Positions 46,451 to 57,647 of a stretch of DNA of 64,000 nucleotides are shown here, one piece after another (within the stretch, counting starts at the first letter, position 1; every line of letters starts with the position of its first letter). Location: contig JARFIW010001480.1 in assembly GCA_036346225.1 (NCBI GenBank), positions 13,449,501 through 13,513,500 on the forward strand, written 5' to 3'. Below the pieces are notes generated by a model. The model ran no database searches. It was not told the DNA's origin and saw nothing but the letters and a program-made list of their open reading frames with translations. The position numbers were made by a program, and so were the translations under genes. The DNA is from Platerodrilus igneus (lineage: Eukaryota > Arthropoda > Insecta > Coleoptera > Lycidae).

Positions 46451-47337
46451 GATTTATCTTCTAGTACAAGGGTAAATGTAGAAATATATTGCGAATCAAA
46501 CTTAATTCCAGGAAGTAATAAAATGTGTTTTTTGAGTAAAGTAAACACAAGTATTTTCTAAAATGCGGGGCACGTTGTAACATGGCTAGGCCTCGACCAA
46601 TTGGTCTAGTACATTATTGTATTACTATTATTATTATTAGCATACCAGAGCTCCAGAGGGATACAAATATTTCAATAACCATTCACATGCGAGTTACTAA
46701 TTACACGCTTTAGTAAGCGTTAACCGATAGCTAAAAGTATTCACAGCGGAAACGTTTTCCTTTAGCAAACGAATGTTGATTCTAATCTCAAAATCATCAA
46801 TTTTTTCCCAAGAATCGCATGGTTTTAACATCACCTTTGAAATTAAGGCGCTAATAACCACCGTTCCCGTGTAAAATGTGACCAGAAATGATATGTATAA
46901 CTATGAGGAGGCGTCAAATTTCTTCTCTACGTCTACTCATGGAGTAACACATAATTCATCTAGAAAATGTTAAAAATTAGTATTCATTTCATTAAGCTAT
47001 ATTTTAATGGTGATCACTTTAGCACACGTAATGCTAGTGTTAACTCTGTTCAACAATTTATACTAAATGTCTATCTTCTAAACGCTCTTGTTTCCCTTAT
47101 TATATTGTACTAGCCACTTTATTTACGTTAGAAAATTCTATTTAATATTAGAAAAATGACTCTTCAATGAAAAACTACTTCAAGGGAGAATCTACATACT
47201 CAACAGAGTGAAAAATGGTCACAAATGGAACCTAGTAAGATTATGTTTAACAAGTAAAGTACAGCGCTATTATCTTGGCAATAAGATGTGCTGTCAACGA
47301 TGAAACGCTTGTCCTTTTGGCGCTTTGATAATTTCTT
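46451..47337. other. Unassigned AT-rich region
   Basis: No gene is recognised. A short (ATT)n run stands at 46622-46640. Confidence 0.3.
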
Positions 47338-47570
47338 TCAAATTTGGCTTTCCACCAAAACCTTATTACATTCGATCATTCGTCTGTACCTTCTGGAAAT
47401 AGAAATTTCTATTACTCTCAAATATTGATGCCTAATAATATTAATGGAATAAGGCGGATATCGGATGAATTCTCTAAGGAAGTTAGATAGGTTGTCTGTG
47501 TTTATAAAGGCTTTTGTCACGAGATTCAATACCCATTGTAACAGGTAGACCACTTAATTTATACGGTAGC
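47338..47570 (-). pseudogene. Fragment of unknown coding repeat, copy 2
   Basis: An open minus-strand frame of 71 codons with LVTKAFINTDNLSNFLREF is shared with 26540-26740. It is basic near its end (SISRRYRRM). The family is not recognised. Confidence 0.45.
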
Positions 47571-50400
47571 GTCGTATACTTTGTCTCTATTGAAAATGTT
47601 GACTTGGCATAAACCTCTCTTGTAATCAATCTTCAAGTTGCTACAATTTAATTACTTAATAACGCATTTCCCATAAAACTGTTGTGAAGTAAACTCGTTC
47701 AGAAATTTAGAGACTACACTTATACACGTTCATGTCGTGCATTTTATATTATTAGAGATTAGTGCTATAACAAATTTAGTTACGGCCGCGTATTTTTGCA
47801 TTAATTTATGCAATAGTTTTCAGTATAAATCATTTGAAAGATTTTCCATAATTTTTTGATGATAAAATAACGTAAGGGGATTATATTTAATATCTGGTTT
47901 TACATAAACACTTTCTTATTTGAAATAATTGATGTACGTAGCATTCAAACGATATTAGTCAATTGAATCTGTATGTAGGCAATCCAATTTACCCGGTCTG
48001 GTTTAGATGTTCTAATTTACTTGCGAATGTGTCTTTCGCCCTCCTTTTAAGCGGGTTCGCGTAGGAATACAAGCACCAATTCGGAAATCACTTGAAATGT
48101 GAACGTGAGTAGCATTTTAGTTTTTTTCTAGCCATGGGACGAACATTGGTTCATTCTTGGTCTCTGCGGCTGGCAACGTGATTTATATAGTCAGGCAGTC
48201 TAGTGGACCTGACTGCATAAATTTAATTTTTACTTCTTGAGTGATTAGTCAGTTGATCGTGATGCCTGCTTATGTTTCGTTAAAATGTTTAGTTCATTAT
48301 CGAGCAAGTAAGCATTTGGATTTGAGCTACGCTTGATTTAATTCTTGATATTATGTTAACTGATGCAACTTATATTAATATATAGTAATTATTTCTACCA
48401 TCGTAAACAACAATGGCCGCCACAGCTGTTAGCAATTGTGGATGGTATAGTTAAACATCAGTCCCTGCACGGATTTGTTTATGTAGGAGTGCTTTTCTGT
48501 AAAAAGAGGCGAGTTTATGGAAGTGTATTTTATATGGTAGTTGTGGTTCACGTCGTTTTGTTAACGGAATCACATACAATGTATAAAAATATCGAAATTT
48601 ATTTTGTTATTATTCGTGCAATAAGTAGGTTAAAATTAATATTTCAACCATGTAGCAAATACTTTTTTCTAGCTTCACGTCGGTGGGCTAATGTAACAAA
48701 TTACGAATTACGACGAGGAGATCGTTAATGTTCTCAGGCCGTACGTTGAGAATGTCATTGTAGCAAATTTATTTTGAACTCCAACTAGGGCTCCGCGGTG
48801 CGGTGCCAATGTAGCAACTTTATTCTTCAGCCCCTAGAGAAAATATAGAACAATAATTCGGAACTTGGAGGGATTTGAACTTTTTATGAGTGTGAGTTGG
48901 AACTATAAAAACTTGCTGTGCCGGCGGCTAACTTGGCTTTTATCTCATGGGAGATCATGAAAAGGGTAGCGTTAAAATATTCTTGGTAAAACGGAAAACT
49001 AAATGAAGTGAAGTCGGAAGCCACTGTATCTAGCAAGTATTAAGGAAATGTAATTTTAGAGAAGATAGAGAGACCTTAATGGATCATTTAAGATATTTAA
49101 TTTACCTTTTATAGAAAATTAAACCTGCTAAAATAACAAAGTATTTATTGTATAACAAATAACTTTTATTCAATAAAAAATTAAATCAATTCATCTGTGG
49201 TAGTGATTTTAAAAAAATTATTTAAACAACATTTCATCTCTTATAAACTTAAATGAGAATCAGATCTGTTATTCACGTACATACTGTAATTTAAATAATT
49301 TTATAAGGATTGTTGCTGAAAATTCTAAGTATACAAAATTTTGAGCAATTATTACTTTCTAGAAAAAGGTATACTCTAAATAAAAAATTAAATAGTTAGC
49401 ATAATGTTATTGTATGACAATGGAATACCGAGTCTTACAGACTGGAATTTAGCGGCTTCGGACAACCGTATTAGAGAAGGAGGTTGCGAAACCACTCAAG
49501 AAACCCTTTTGGGGTCCAGCAAAAAATCACTCACCTTTAACCACTAGCTGCAAACGGCTATCTTTAGGCTAGTTACGCACAGGTTCTAGGTGGATAACCA
49601 AAGGCGTGGGTTCCAGACTAATGTGGTACATAATGAATGCGCATTAGGATTTAGAAAATGTTAGTTGACTAGAAAATACACGAAAACGAACAAGTGGCTT
49701 CCGCCACTACAGCCTATTGTCTGGATGTCTCATTATCGTGGTTATCACTATAGGATTTTTGTGGTTTTAACCCTGCTGTGGGTTGGCGCAAAGACTTCCC
49801 AACCCGCTTGCCTCAAAGATGTTATGAAAGAGAGCGATTTAGAAAATTACTTGCCAGGCAGTTTAAGTGGAGGAAGTCTTATCAGAACAAATTTTTAATG
49901 TCCACGCACCGTATGTATGGAACAAGTTAAAAATCATGAGATATTTCTTAAACAATAAGATGCTTACTCGGACTTTTGAAAGATTAAATTGCTATTTATG
50001 ACTATACAAACAGGTTGCATAACAGCTGAATTGCTTTCTGCAAGTTCGTGGGTACAAAATGTTGTACCTAGCCTTGTAATTGAATCTAGTTAGGAAGTCA
50101 CAACGGATCTGTTGTTTTCCACATGGAACCAAAAATTTATTAAGAATTGAGGATAGACCTAATTTGGTAAACAAATATTTTGTGAAATTTGTTCAATTTT
50201 TCTTCTCCTCTCTCTTTCCTATATATTTATAATTTGTTTTAACTAACATTTTTTCCCTTATCAAAAGAGTGTTACAACCAGGGTTTAGAAAATCTTTCTG
50301 TCGGTTAAATAAATTCTGCTTTCCGTAAAGTACATAATTTAGTGATCCCTAATAACTTGTATTGTACACCTGCTGCTAAATAAATTCATCATAATCACGT
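47571..50400. other. Unassigned AT-rich region
   Basis: No gene is recognised. The ORF 48363-48728 (121 codons) has a hydrophobic middle but no family resemblance, and its composition matches its surroundings. ORF 49665-49898 is likewise unsupported. A hairpin GTCAGG...CCTGAC sits near 48190. Confidence 0.3.
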
Positions 50401-50401
50401 G

Positions 50402-51425
50402 AGATCTTTAGTCCTGGAACTGGTTAGACGCGAACCCTCATTGTTTCCTATTCTGAACTAACCTACACATTTCCCTGAAATTTGCAGTCTGCATCTATCA
50501 CTATCTGCGTGCGATGTTCTGATCCAGATCTACCTCTACCTCTTTTTTCCTATTTCTGCTTGTAATATATTCCGTACTATTCTCAAAAATACCTTAGAAC
50601 GTATTCTGCCCTTCTATTTCAATATTTTTAATTGTTGTTTTTCACAGATATCTTTTTCCTTTACTATTTTTGTAACTTATTTGTTATAAACTTTGTCTGC
50701 CCATGCAATCATCCTCATACATATGAAGCACAACATTCCATTCTCTTTCTGTCTGCTTTTCCTACTGCACCTATTTCATAGACGTACTGTGCTGTCCTCT
50801 ACACATAAGCTCTCAACAATTTGCTTCTTGTTTCTATGTTTGTTGTCTTTGAACATGGCCGTATTTTCTTATTAGATGTAGTTCGATCCCCTTTCATTGC
50901 TTTACAATTATAAGTTTCATTGCCTCTTCAATGTGTCGTTTCTCGTGCCAAAACCAAATAATCCTACTGTCGCTCTTTCCCTACCCTCACCTATTACTGC
51001 ATCAAAATCCCCCGTTATTATTAAATTTTATTATCCCTTTACGTATCTTAGTATGTCTTTAATATCTTTGTAGATCACTTCTACCTCTTCGTCGCTGTAT
51101 CTAGGGGCGGGCATGTATACTTGTATTATTACTGTATTTACCCGTTTAGATTCTAATCTAATCATGGGTACTCTTTCGTTCTCTTCTAGGTAATTTTCTA
51201 CACAGTGTCCTATCTTTTTTCGAAAACTATCCCCACATCTGAATTTTCTTCATTTGCTCCAGTATGAATTACCCTGAAGTCTTCGCTCCAAAAATCCACC
51301 GCCTCTGGCCACCGAACTTCGCTGATCTCTACTATGTCTAATGCTAACCTATCCATTTCAATTTTTAAGTCCTTTAGCTTACCTACTTGCCTCATACTTC
51401 TGACATTCCACGCTCTTGTTAATTA
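50402..51425 (-). pseudogene. RTE-like LINE with internal deletion (endonuclease joined to tail)
   Basis: On the minus strand the 5' part (51210-51395) reads RQVGKLKDLKIEMDRLALDI and EISEVRWPEA, the start of the APE endonuclease. The region to 50960 keeps more endonuclease-like sequence. It then joins directly to the 3' tail at 50885-50402. The whole reverse transcriptase is missing. Broken by stops. Confidence 0.65.
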
Positions 51426-52262
51426 TTATTTTCTTCTTAGCTAATTTGCTTTTCTGAGGGTTGCCTTTAACTAGAATGTAACTGGGCGAAACTGTTTTGC
51501 AAAGAAAAAATAGAAAGCTTGTGGTCTAAACTCGGGATCTATACTTGCGGAGGCATGAGATGGTCGTGATATTTCCTAAGATTGAACCTATCTTTGAATA
51601 AACTAGGGCGCCACTGCGTCAATAAAACTAACTCAAAAAATTATCGTCCTAAGGATAGACGCAGATAAGTCTTAAAGGAATTACATATGCCTGAATGTAG
51701 ATTTTCAGTAACATAATTTCTTTTCTTTGTACTTAATTGTCCCAACCAGAAACGGATGGATTACTTGTTTCCCTTATTAGAATTTTATAAATAAATATAC
51801 TACGAAATTTGACTGGTATATAATGAAACTTGTTTCTCTTCTTTTATGTACAAAAAAAATTAAGAAAAGTGTCATACAGTATAAATACAATAGCATGAAA
51901 TTGAGTGTTGATAAAAATATTAAGATGGCAAAAAATTTAGTTACTAACAGGCTAGGCCCATCATAAAAAATATCCAATGCCTTATTACGTTAATCAGATG
52001 CTGTAATCAGAGATCTTTGATTCGGCTCACAAAAATTGTTTTTAGTTTAAACTTTAATCTTTTTAATGTTTTAGTCAATTTCCTTTATATCAAGAATTTA
52101 TTCATTATAAAACTTATTTAAGAACATACGTGCAACTTGTTTTAAACAAACATGGAAAACTAGGTATTTATCTTGACAGATGTTAGATCAAAAATGTTGT
52201 CTTTAACGACAATTCAATACAAGAAAATGGCTACAAAAAATTTGCCAGATCATTTTATCTCA
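51426..52262. other. Unassigned AT-rich region
   Basis: I see no gene or recognised repeat. Confidence 0.3.
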
Positions 52263-53162
52263 TCATCATTAGTTCTTCAGTCCTGGAACTGGTTAGGCGC
52301 GTACCATCATTGTTTCCTATTCTGAACTAACCTACAGATTTTCCTGCAATTTGCACAGTTTGCATCTATAACTATCTGATCTAGGTCTACATCTACCTCT
52401 TTTTTCCTATCACTGCTTGTAATATATCACATACTATTCCCTAAAAATGTCTTAGAACGTATTCTGCCCTTCTATTTCTCTTATCTGTTTCCCCAGATAT
52501 CCTTGTTTCCCTACTATTTCTATAACCTATTTGTTATTATCTTTGTCTGTCCATGCTATCGTCCTCATACATCTGAAGCACAGCATTTCAAAAGGCTGCT
52601 ACCGTTTTTCTGTCTGCATTTCAGACTGCCCGTATTTCATAGGCATACTGTGCTGTGCTCCATACATATGCTTTCAACAATTTTCTTCTTGTTCTATGTT
52701 TGTTGTCTTTCCTCATAGGCGCTGTTCTTTCTTGTTAGATGCAGTTCGGTCACCATCTATTGTTTTACAATTATATACCCTATTTCTCCGACCTTTAGTG
52801 GTTGTGAAGGGAGGTAAGCAGCGTGTGGCTGCCAAGTTCCCCCAACACTTACCTTTACCCTTTACCGATTTAATATATTGTTCAATATATTTTTTCGCAC
52901 AGTCATCATTAGTTGCAGATATTTCGCAACCAACAATTAGTTGTTTATACTAATTATCAGATTATCTGCGCTTATTTTTTCGTCATTAGGTTTTCCGTCT
53001 CAAAACTGGTTGGACACGTACCTGCACTTATTTATATTCTGAGCTAGCCTACATAGTTCCCTGAAATTTTCACACAGTATGTGCATACAGCTCGTTCCCC
53101 TTCTATTGTTTTCTAATTTTATACCCTATTTCACCGAGATTCAGTGAAAGGGATTAAGCAAC
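52263..53162 (-). repeat. Tandem LINE tails and companion units
   Basis: The order on the plus strand is: LINE 3' tail (52263-52745), companion unit (52746-52980), short tail (52981-53080), partial unit (53081-53160). The join between tail and unit, after CTTGTTAGATG, is the same as at 30955. Plus-strand ORFs here are antisense shadows of the LINE. Confidence 0.55.
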
Positions 53163-53332
53163 CTCTGAGCTAACCTACACATCTCCCTGAAACCCCTACA
53201 GCCTACATCTTTTACTATCTGTGTGCAATAGTCTAACGTAGGTCTGCCTCTTCTTCTCTTTTTTCCTATCTCTGCTTCTAATATATTCCGCACTATTCCC
53301 TCATGCCGTAGTATGTGGCTTATCATCCTATC
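53163..53332 (-). pseudogene. RTE-like LINE, C-terminal part, cut by the Polinton
   Basis: The minus-strand frame (53141-53326) reads MISHILRHEGIVRNILEAE and then KKRRRGRPTLDY, the normal C-terminus of this LINE family. It continues the reading frame that stops at the Polinton edge at 62789. The last 6 bases, CCTATC (53327-53332), are the target duplication. Confidence 0.8.
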
Positions 53333-55023
53333 AGTAGAGGAAAATCAAGAATCTTGGGCCCTCATTTCCACCAGAATCCCTCATTTCCACACACATCTGG
53401 ACCAAAAAGTTTTCTTCGACTAACCATTTTTCATCTTTCGAGATAAATATATCTTAAATTTTTCATCTTTCGAGATAAATGAGCATCCTCATTTCCACAC
53501 ACGAGATAAACCTATTTTTAAGATTTTTTACCGCTAACATTCTGAACCAAATAGTTTTCTTCGACTAACCATTGCATCTTTTGAGATAAACCTATCTTGT
53601 TTGGTACCAATTAATATTAGAATTTTCTCAGCTACCCGAATCTCTAGGAATTTTTTAGTAAATTTTTTTAGTCATGCAAAACATCTTGTTAGCTTAGAAT
53701 TTTACGCACATCCCGAATTTGTAAACAGATTTGAAATAGGACCACGCCCTGCAAAATTATACTTTAAGCTCTAAAACCTCTTTAAAATTTTTGCTCATTT
53801 ATGACATATGCTTTAACCAATACAAAGAAATAAGCACGCAAAATTTTAATAATTTATTTTATCTAATTTACAGTTTAATAACTAATCATTCCAATGTAAT
53901 GTGTTTTAAATATGTAAATGGAAAGGTCGACTTTGGCGTAATGATCGCGTGGTTAATATTTAAGAAAGCGCATTTTGCTTGTATGAAATCTATGGAATTT
54001 CTCCTGTAATGAAAGAAGAATGCATTCGTAATTGAAAATGCGTGTCACTTACCTTCGCTAGATACCAACCATGTTAATTAGAAATTTTGTGTATGAGACA
54101 TCATTAACTACCTAAATTTCAGAATTATCAAAATGTAATAAACCACATTAAGTACTGTTCAGTAATAATCATAAAACAATATTAGAGTGAAAGTAAATGG
54201 GTCTTATTACATATTGATATCCTACATCAATTACCTAAATTACCTTACGTGACGCTGTAGAAGCATTATAATTCAATATTTTCGAAACTTCCAATGTAGT
54301 ATTAATTCATTTGTAATTATTTATAATCCAGCAAATATTCTAGATTCTTAACGAACATGTGAATCACATTTGAAAGCTGTTTATAATTTCTTCTCCAAAC
54401 AAATGCGGTTATTACAATAGGAAAGTACGCTAAATGCAAGTCAATTAACAGCAATTAAATATTGCTTACTGACCTACCTTAATTAGGTTGCTGTGCTATT
54501 AGGACCAGGGTATGCAGACTTTAACACCTCCATCTCGCACGCTTTACACGGATGTTGGTTGTTTCGTACAAGACCCTTTAACAACTGGTGGAGCTGAACG
54601 TTTACTGCTTAATGACATACCAAGCTGTTTTTCCTTGTGTTGCTGTAAGCTATTCTTGTAAAAGCGATACTGCAAGACCCAGAGTTTAAGTACTTTGCTG
54701 CCGACGGATGTATAAGCTTAACCGTGGACGATGTTACACCACGACATTAAATGGCATGCTTGAATATTTTTCTTTGGAAACAATCGAAGATTGCCGAAAA
54801 CACTCGAAGAGTGCACAAACGCGGTCACTAAACCACAATTAATAATCGCCTTTATAGGTTTAACATTTCTACCATTACCCAATGACTTTAATTTCTTATT
54901 GGAGAGAATCCTTATTCTCCCACGCACTGTTGCGTAGCTGGATGCCCACCCCTTTTGGGAATATATGCTCGTTATAGGTTGTAGCACCCGCGATTTTACT
55001 TAACTACACTTCGTGAGATCCCT
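53333..55023 (+). repeat. Left terminal inverted repeat (1691 bp)
   Basis: It pairs with 61106-62788 over its whole length. Inner edge at GAGATCCCT. It holds small mirrored ORFs (53791-54009 and, on the minus strand, 54718-54987), which may be chance or remnants. Several CATCTTTCGAGATAAA-type subrepeats lie near the tip (53445-53600). Confidence 0.93.
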
Positions 55024-55165
55024 AACCTGATCCCTGACCTAACCTACTAATTTTTTCTTTTATCTAACCTAGGTCCACACTTGGTTTTTAATGGAAAAAC
55101 TCCTTAAAAAGCAATTAGTGCTAATGGGTTTATAATGAGAAAACTCATTAAAAAGCAATTAGGTC
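55021..55165 (-). repeat. CCTAAC patch and hairpin repeats inside the left inverted repeat
   Basis: CCTAACCTGATCCCTGACCTAACC-like sequence is followed by two reverse-oriented units of the AATGGGTTT hairpin repeat described at 13468-13615. Confidence 0.55.
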
Positions 55166-55266
55166 ATATGGTCATGTGGTCATATGGTCATGTGGTCATA
55201 TGGTCATGTGGCCATGTGGTCATATGGTTATGTGGCCATGTGGTCATGTGGTCATATGGTTATGTG
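55163..55266. repeat. 8-bp minisatellite, 13 units, E-box array
   Basis: Thirteen contiguous 8-bp units: GTCATATG five times, GTCATGTG four times, GCCATGTG twice and GTTATGTG twice. Eleven contain CATATG or CATGTG, both of the E-box form CANNTG. The array ends 20 bases before the TATA box of the ATPase gene. Confidence 0.9.
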
Positions 55267-55286
55267 AGCAGAGAGATTAGATTTGG

Positions 55287-55342
55287 TATATAAGGAAGTA
55301 GTTTTGGGTTGAGCTTAGTTATAGTAAGACATTTTTCGAAAG
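55287..55342 (+). promoter_or_regulatory. Core promoter of the psq-ATPase gene
   Basis: TATATAAG (55287-55294) is followed 30 bases on by an initiator-like TTAGTT with A at 55317. The ATG is at 55343, giving a 5' leader of about 25 bases. The spacing fits an arthropod RNA polymerase II promoter. Confidence 0.65.
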
Positions 55343-56242
55343 ATGTCGCATTCAAGCAATCAGTGGTGCTTCAAACAATCTATTACAAAAGCAGCAGAGG
55401 ATATCCTGGATGGCTCGAGTTTCTACGCTGCTAGTAAAAAATATAATATACCTAGAACAACGTTATGCAGATATGTTAAAAGGTTGCAGAACGTGAAGAA
55501 ATTACATAATTCCAACGATGCATCCAGAGATGTTATACCAGAAGTTAAAATACCTATACAGAATTATGATAACTTTGCTATTGCTAATGCAAAAGAGGAT
55601 GGTAAACATGGTCCTTTGTTCCCGTCTAACATACGAGCTATATTCGTGGGACCATCTAGTTGTGGGAAGACCAACGCTTTAATATCTCTGATCTTGCACG
55701 AGAACGGTCTTAGATTCCAAAATGTCTATGTATTTTCGAAGAGTTTATATCAACCGAAATACGAATTGTTAAGAAACGTTTTTACACCATTAAAAGAAGA
55801 AATTGGGTACCATGAGTTTGAAAATTACGATGACTTGATCGAACCCGGAGATACCAAAGAAGATTCAATTATGGTTTTCGATGATATACCTGCAAACGAG
55901 CAAAGTAAAATCAGTCAGTTTTTTTCGTTCGGTCGACATAAAGCAATAGATTCGTTCTATCTATGTCAAACTTACGCTAGTGCCTTAAAACATAGACTCA
56001 GAGATAACGCCAATGTAATCGCATTATGGAAACAGGATGAAACCAATCTCAGACATATCTTTTCGGATCATATAAGTGGTGACATGACATATCCGAAATT
56101 TAAAGAAAGAAGTTTACAGTGTTGGGGTGACTCAAAACATAATTTTATAACTGTTGTGAAAGATTTTGATTTGGATAATGGTCGATATAGGAAGAATTTC
56201 GACGAGTATATTAAATATTTAACATTATTCAAAAAAAGTTAG
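55343..56242 (+). CDS. A32-type packaging ATPase with N-terminal psq helix-turn-helix
   Basis: 299 residues, intact. Residues about 13-47 form a Pipsqueak-type helix-turn-helix (KAAEDILDGSSFYAASKKYN, then IPRTTLCRYVKR). After a linker comes a FtsK/HerA-family NTPase domain: Walker A GPSSCGKT at 103-110, Walker B IMVFDD at 176-181, a strand ending in Gln (FYLCQTY, 205-211) and RDNAN at 220-224. ATPases of this kind push genome DNA into capsids in Polintons and related viruses. The fused DNA-binding domain suggests element-end recognition, but that is inference. It is driven by the TATA promoter and E-box array just upstream. The next gene starts 17 bases after its stop. The start choice is supported by the psq domain lying right after this Met. 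Confidence 0.88.
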   Translation: MSHSSNQWCFKQSITKAAEDILDGSSFYAASKKYNIPRTTLCRYVKRLQNVKKLHNSNDASRDVIPEVKIPIQNYDNFAIANAKEDGKHGPLFPSNIRAIFVGPSSCGKTNALISLILHENGLRFQNVYVFSKSLYQPKYELLRNVFTPLKEEIGYHEFENYDDLIEPGDTKEDSIMVFDDIPANEQSKISQFFSFGRHKAIDSFYLCQTYASALKHRLRDNANVIALWKQDETNLRHIFSDHISGDMTYPKFKERSLQCWGDSKHNFITVVKDFDLDNGRYRKNFDEYIKYLTLFKKS

Positions 56243-56259
56243 TCCCCATCCTGAGTCCG

Positions 56260-56608
56260 ATGATGACGAACGTTAACAATTTTATTGTAAATAAACGTAA
56301 GCTTCATTTTATGCAGGATTCTGTACGAAAGAACTTTGCGGCATACAAAAAGGGAGACGCTACATCTCTACAAAAATTCAAAGAGGTGCACAAACAATTG
56401 ATTGATCCCTTGCAAAATTACCGATTCCTAGTCACAAGGAATAGCGGAAAGAATTTCCACACCTACAACAAGCGTTAAAGTTGAAATCAAAGGCTGGCTT
56501 TTAAAAAAGATTAAGTTACCAGTTGACGACGAGCCTGTACATCTTTATTATACGGACGTGTTAGCTAGAGACGAATACGAAAATATATACAAGTCGGTTA
56601 TGGAGTAA
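56260..56608 (+). pseudogene. Small Polinton protein, frameshifted
   Basis: An ORF from ATG 56260 (72 codons) continues in the next frame from about 56431-56450 to a stop at 56606-56608, for about 115 residues. The first part is basic, with SLQKFKEVHKQLIDPLQNY. The second part reads VKVEIKGWLLKKIKLPVDDE, then HLYYTDVLARDEYENIY. I do not recognise the family. It follows the ATPase at 17 bases, in Polinton-like tight packing. One inserted base would explain the break. Confidence 0.5.
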
Positions 56609-56936
56609 AGTATAACCGTCAATTGATACGCATAGTTTAGGAAAAAGTATGTAAGAAATTGATTTAGAAAACAGTGACACAACCTAAAATAATAACGTTT
56701 ATCTAGAGACTAGAGGTCTAACAAGAGTTATAATTATTTTTAAAGTCCTTAGCATTTTTCTTAAGAAATGTAATGATTTTGTTCATAGAATACATTCCAT
56801 ACCGGTTGCTTCGTGCGTGCACACAAATCGGATGCAATCGGTACATATCCGAATAGGAGTAGCCCATATGAAAGGACTGTTCGCGTAGAAGTTATTATTT
56901 GTTGATTGTACGGTTTAAAGAGACAATATAACAAAT
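56609..56936. other. Polinton spacer
   Basis: No gene is seen between the two small broken genes. Confidence 0.35.
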
Positions 56937-57198
56937 ATGTATAAAGACTTTGGAGAGGTTATTCGAAGATTTCGCAATGCTCTACGAGTAAAAAAAAGCA
57001 AAATGTGGGCAACGCTTTTCGATAGAAGGAGAAAAATGTCTTATGTGTCAGTCATACGAGGAAGCAATACAGCACTGTACTGCAGTGTTATCAATGCCCG
57101 AGGATCTGGATGATTTTTTGGAAATAATCAAGGAGATGGGGTTTATAAAACTGTTGGCAGATATTCAAATGGAATATATTTTAAATTGTAAGTTTTAA
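56937..57198 (+). pseudogene. Small Cys-rich (zinc-binding?) Polinton protein, frameshifted
   Basis: ATG 56937 opens MYKDFGEVIRRFRNALRVKK. At an A8 run (56990-56997) the sensible frame moves on by one base to CGQRFSIEGEKCLMCQSYEE and AIQHC, a possible C-x9-C-x2-C...C zinc site, then an acidic stretch, PEDLDDFLEIIKEMGF, and a stop at 57196. About 86 residues. The family is not recognised. The homopolymer at the shift makes an assembly error or slippage as likely as decay. Confidence 0.4.
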
Positions 57199-57533
57199 AA
57201 TAACAATTTAACCACCACAACTGTTATAAGAAATGAATGATGTGAATTTAGAAATTATTTTTGTATATATTAGCTTGTTTATGTTTTAAAATATAAAGCA
57301 TACATTGGTATTGTTTAATTTTTCAAATGTTCACGTAACTGAAATGGGTATCTAAGTTCTTATGAAAAGAATTATAACAAAGAGCGCTACATTTAATTTT
57401 AATAGAAATGAGTACAACTACGTGTTTGAAACATACCTTTTAGTTTGAAATTTTTTTTTTTGTTCGACTTCTATGATATTACATAAACCAAGATTCTGCT
57501 ACTGCTTCCGAGTAATTGTATCCTAACAATACC

Positions 57534-57535
<2 letters not shown>

Positions 57536-57571
<36 letters not shown>
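57536..57571. repeat. (AT)n microsatellite in the Polinton
   Basis: An uninterrupted AT run in the intergenic space before the minus-strand psq gene. Confidence 0.9.
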
Positions 57572-57575
<4 letters not shown>

Positions 57576-57647
57576 CAAAACGTTTGAAACAATATTTATA
57601 TTTCAATTCAAATACTTAACAGGTACACTTCACATAGAAATATATTT

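Noticed and set aside
48363..48728. 121-codon ORF as a host membrane protein
   Set aside because: No family resemblance, no promoter or splice evidence, and composition like the surrounding AT-rich DNA.
55163..55266. CRISPR-like array
   Set aside because: Direct 8-bp units with no spacers, in eukaryotic DNA. It is a minisatellite.
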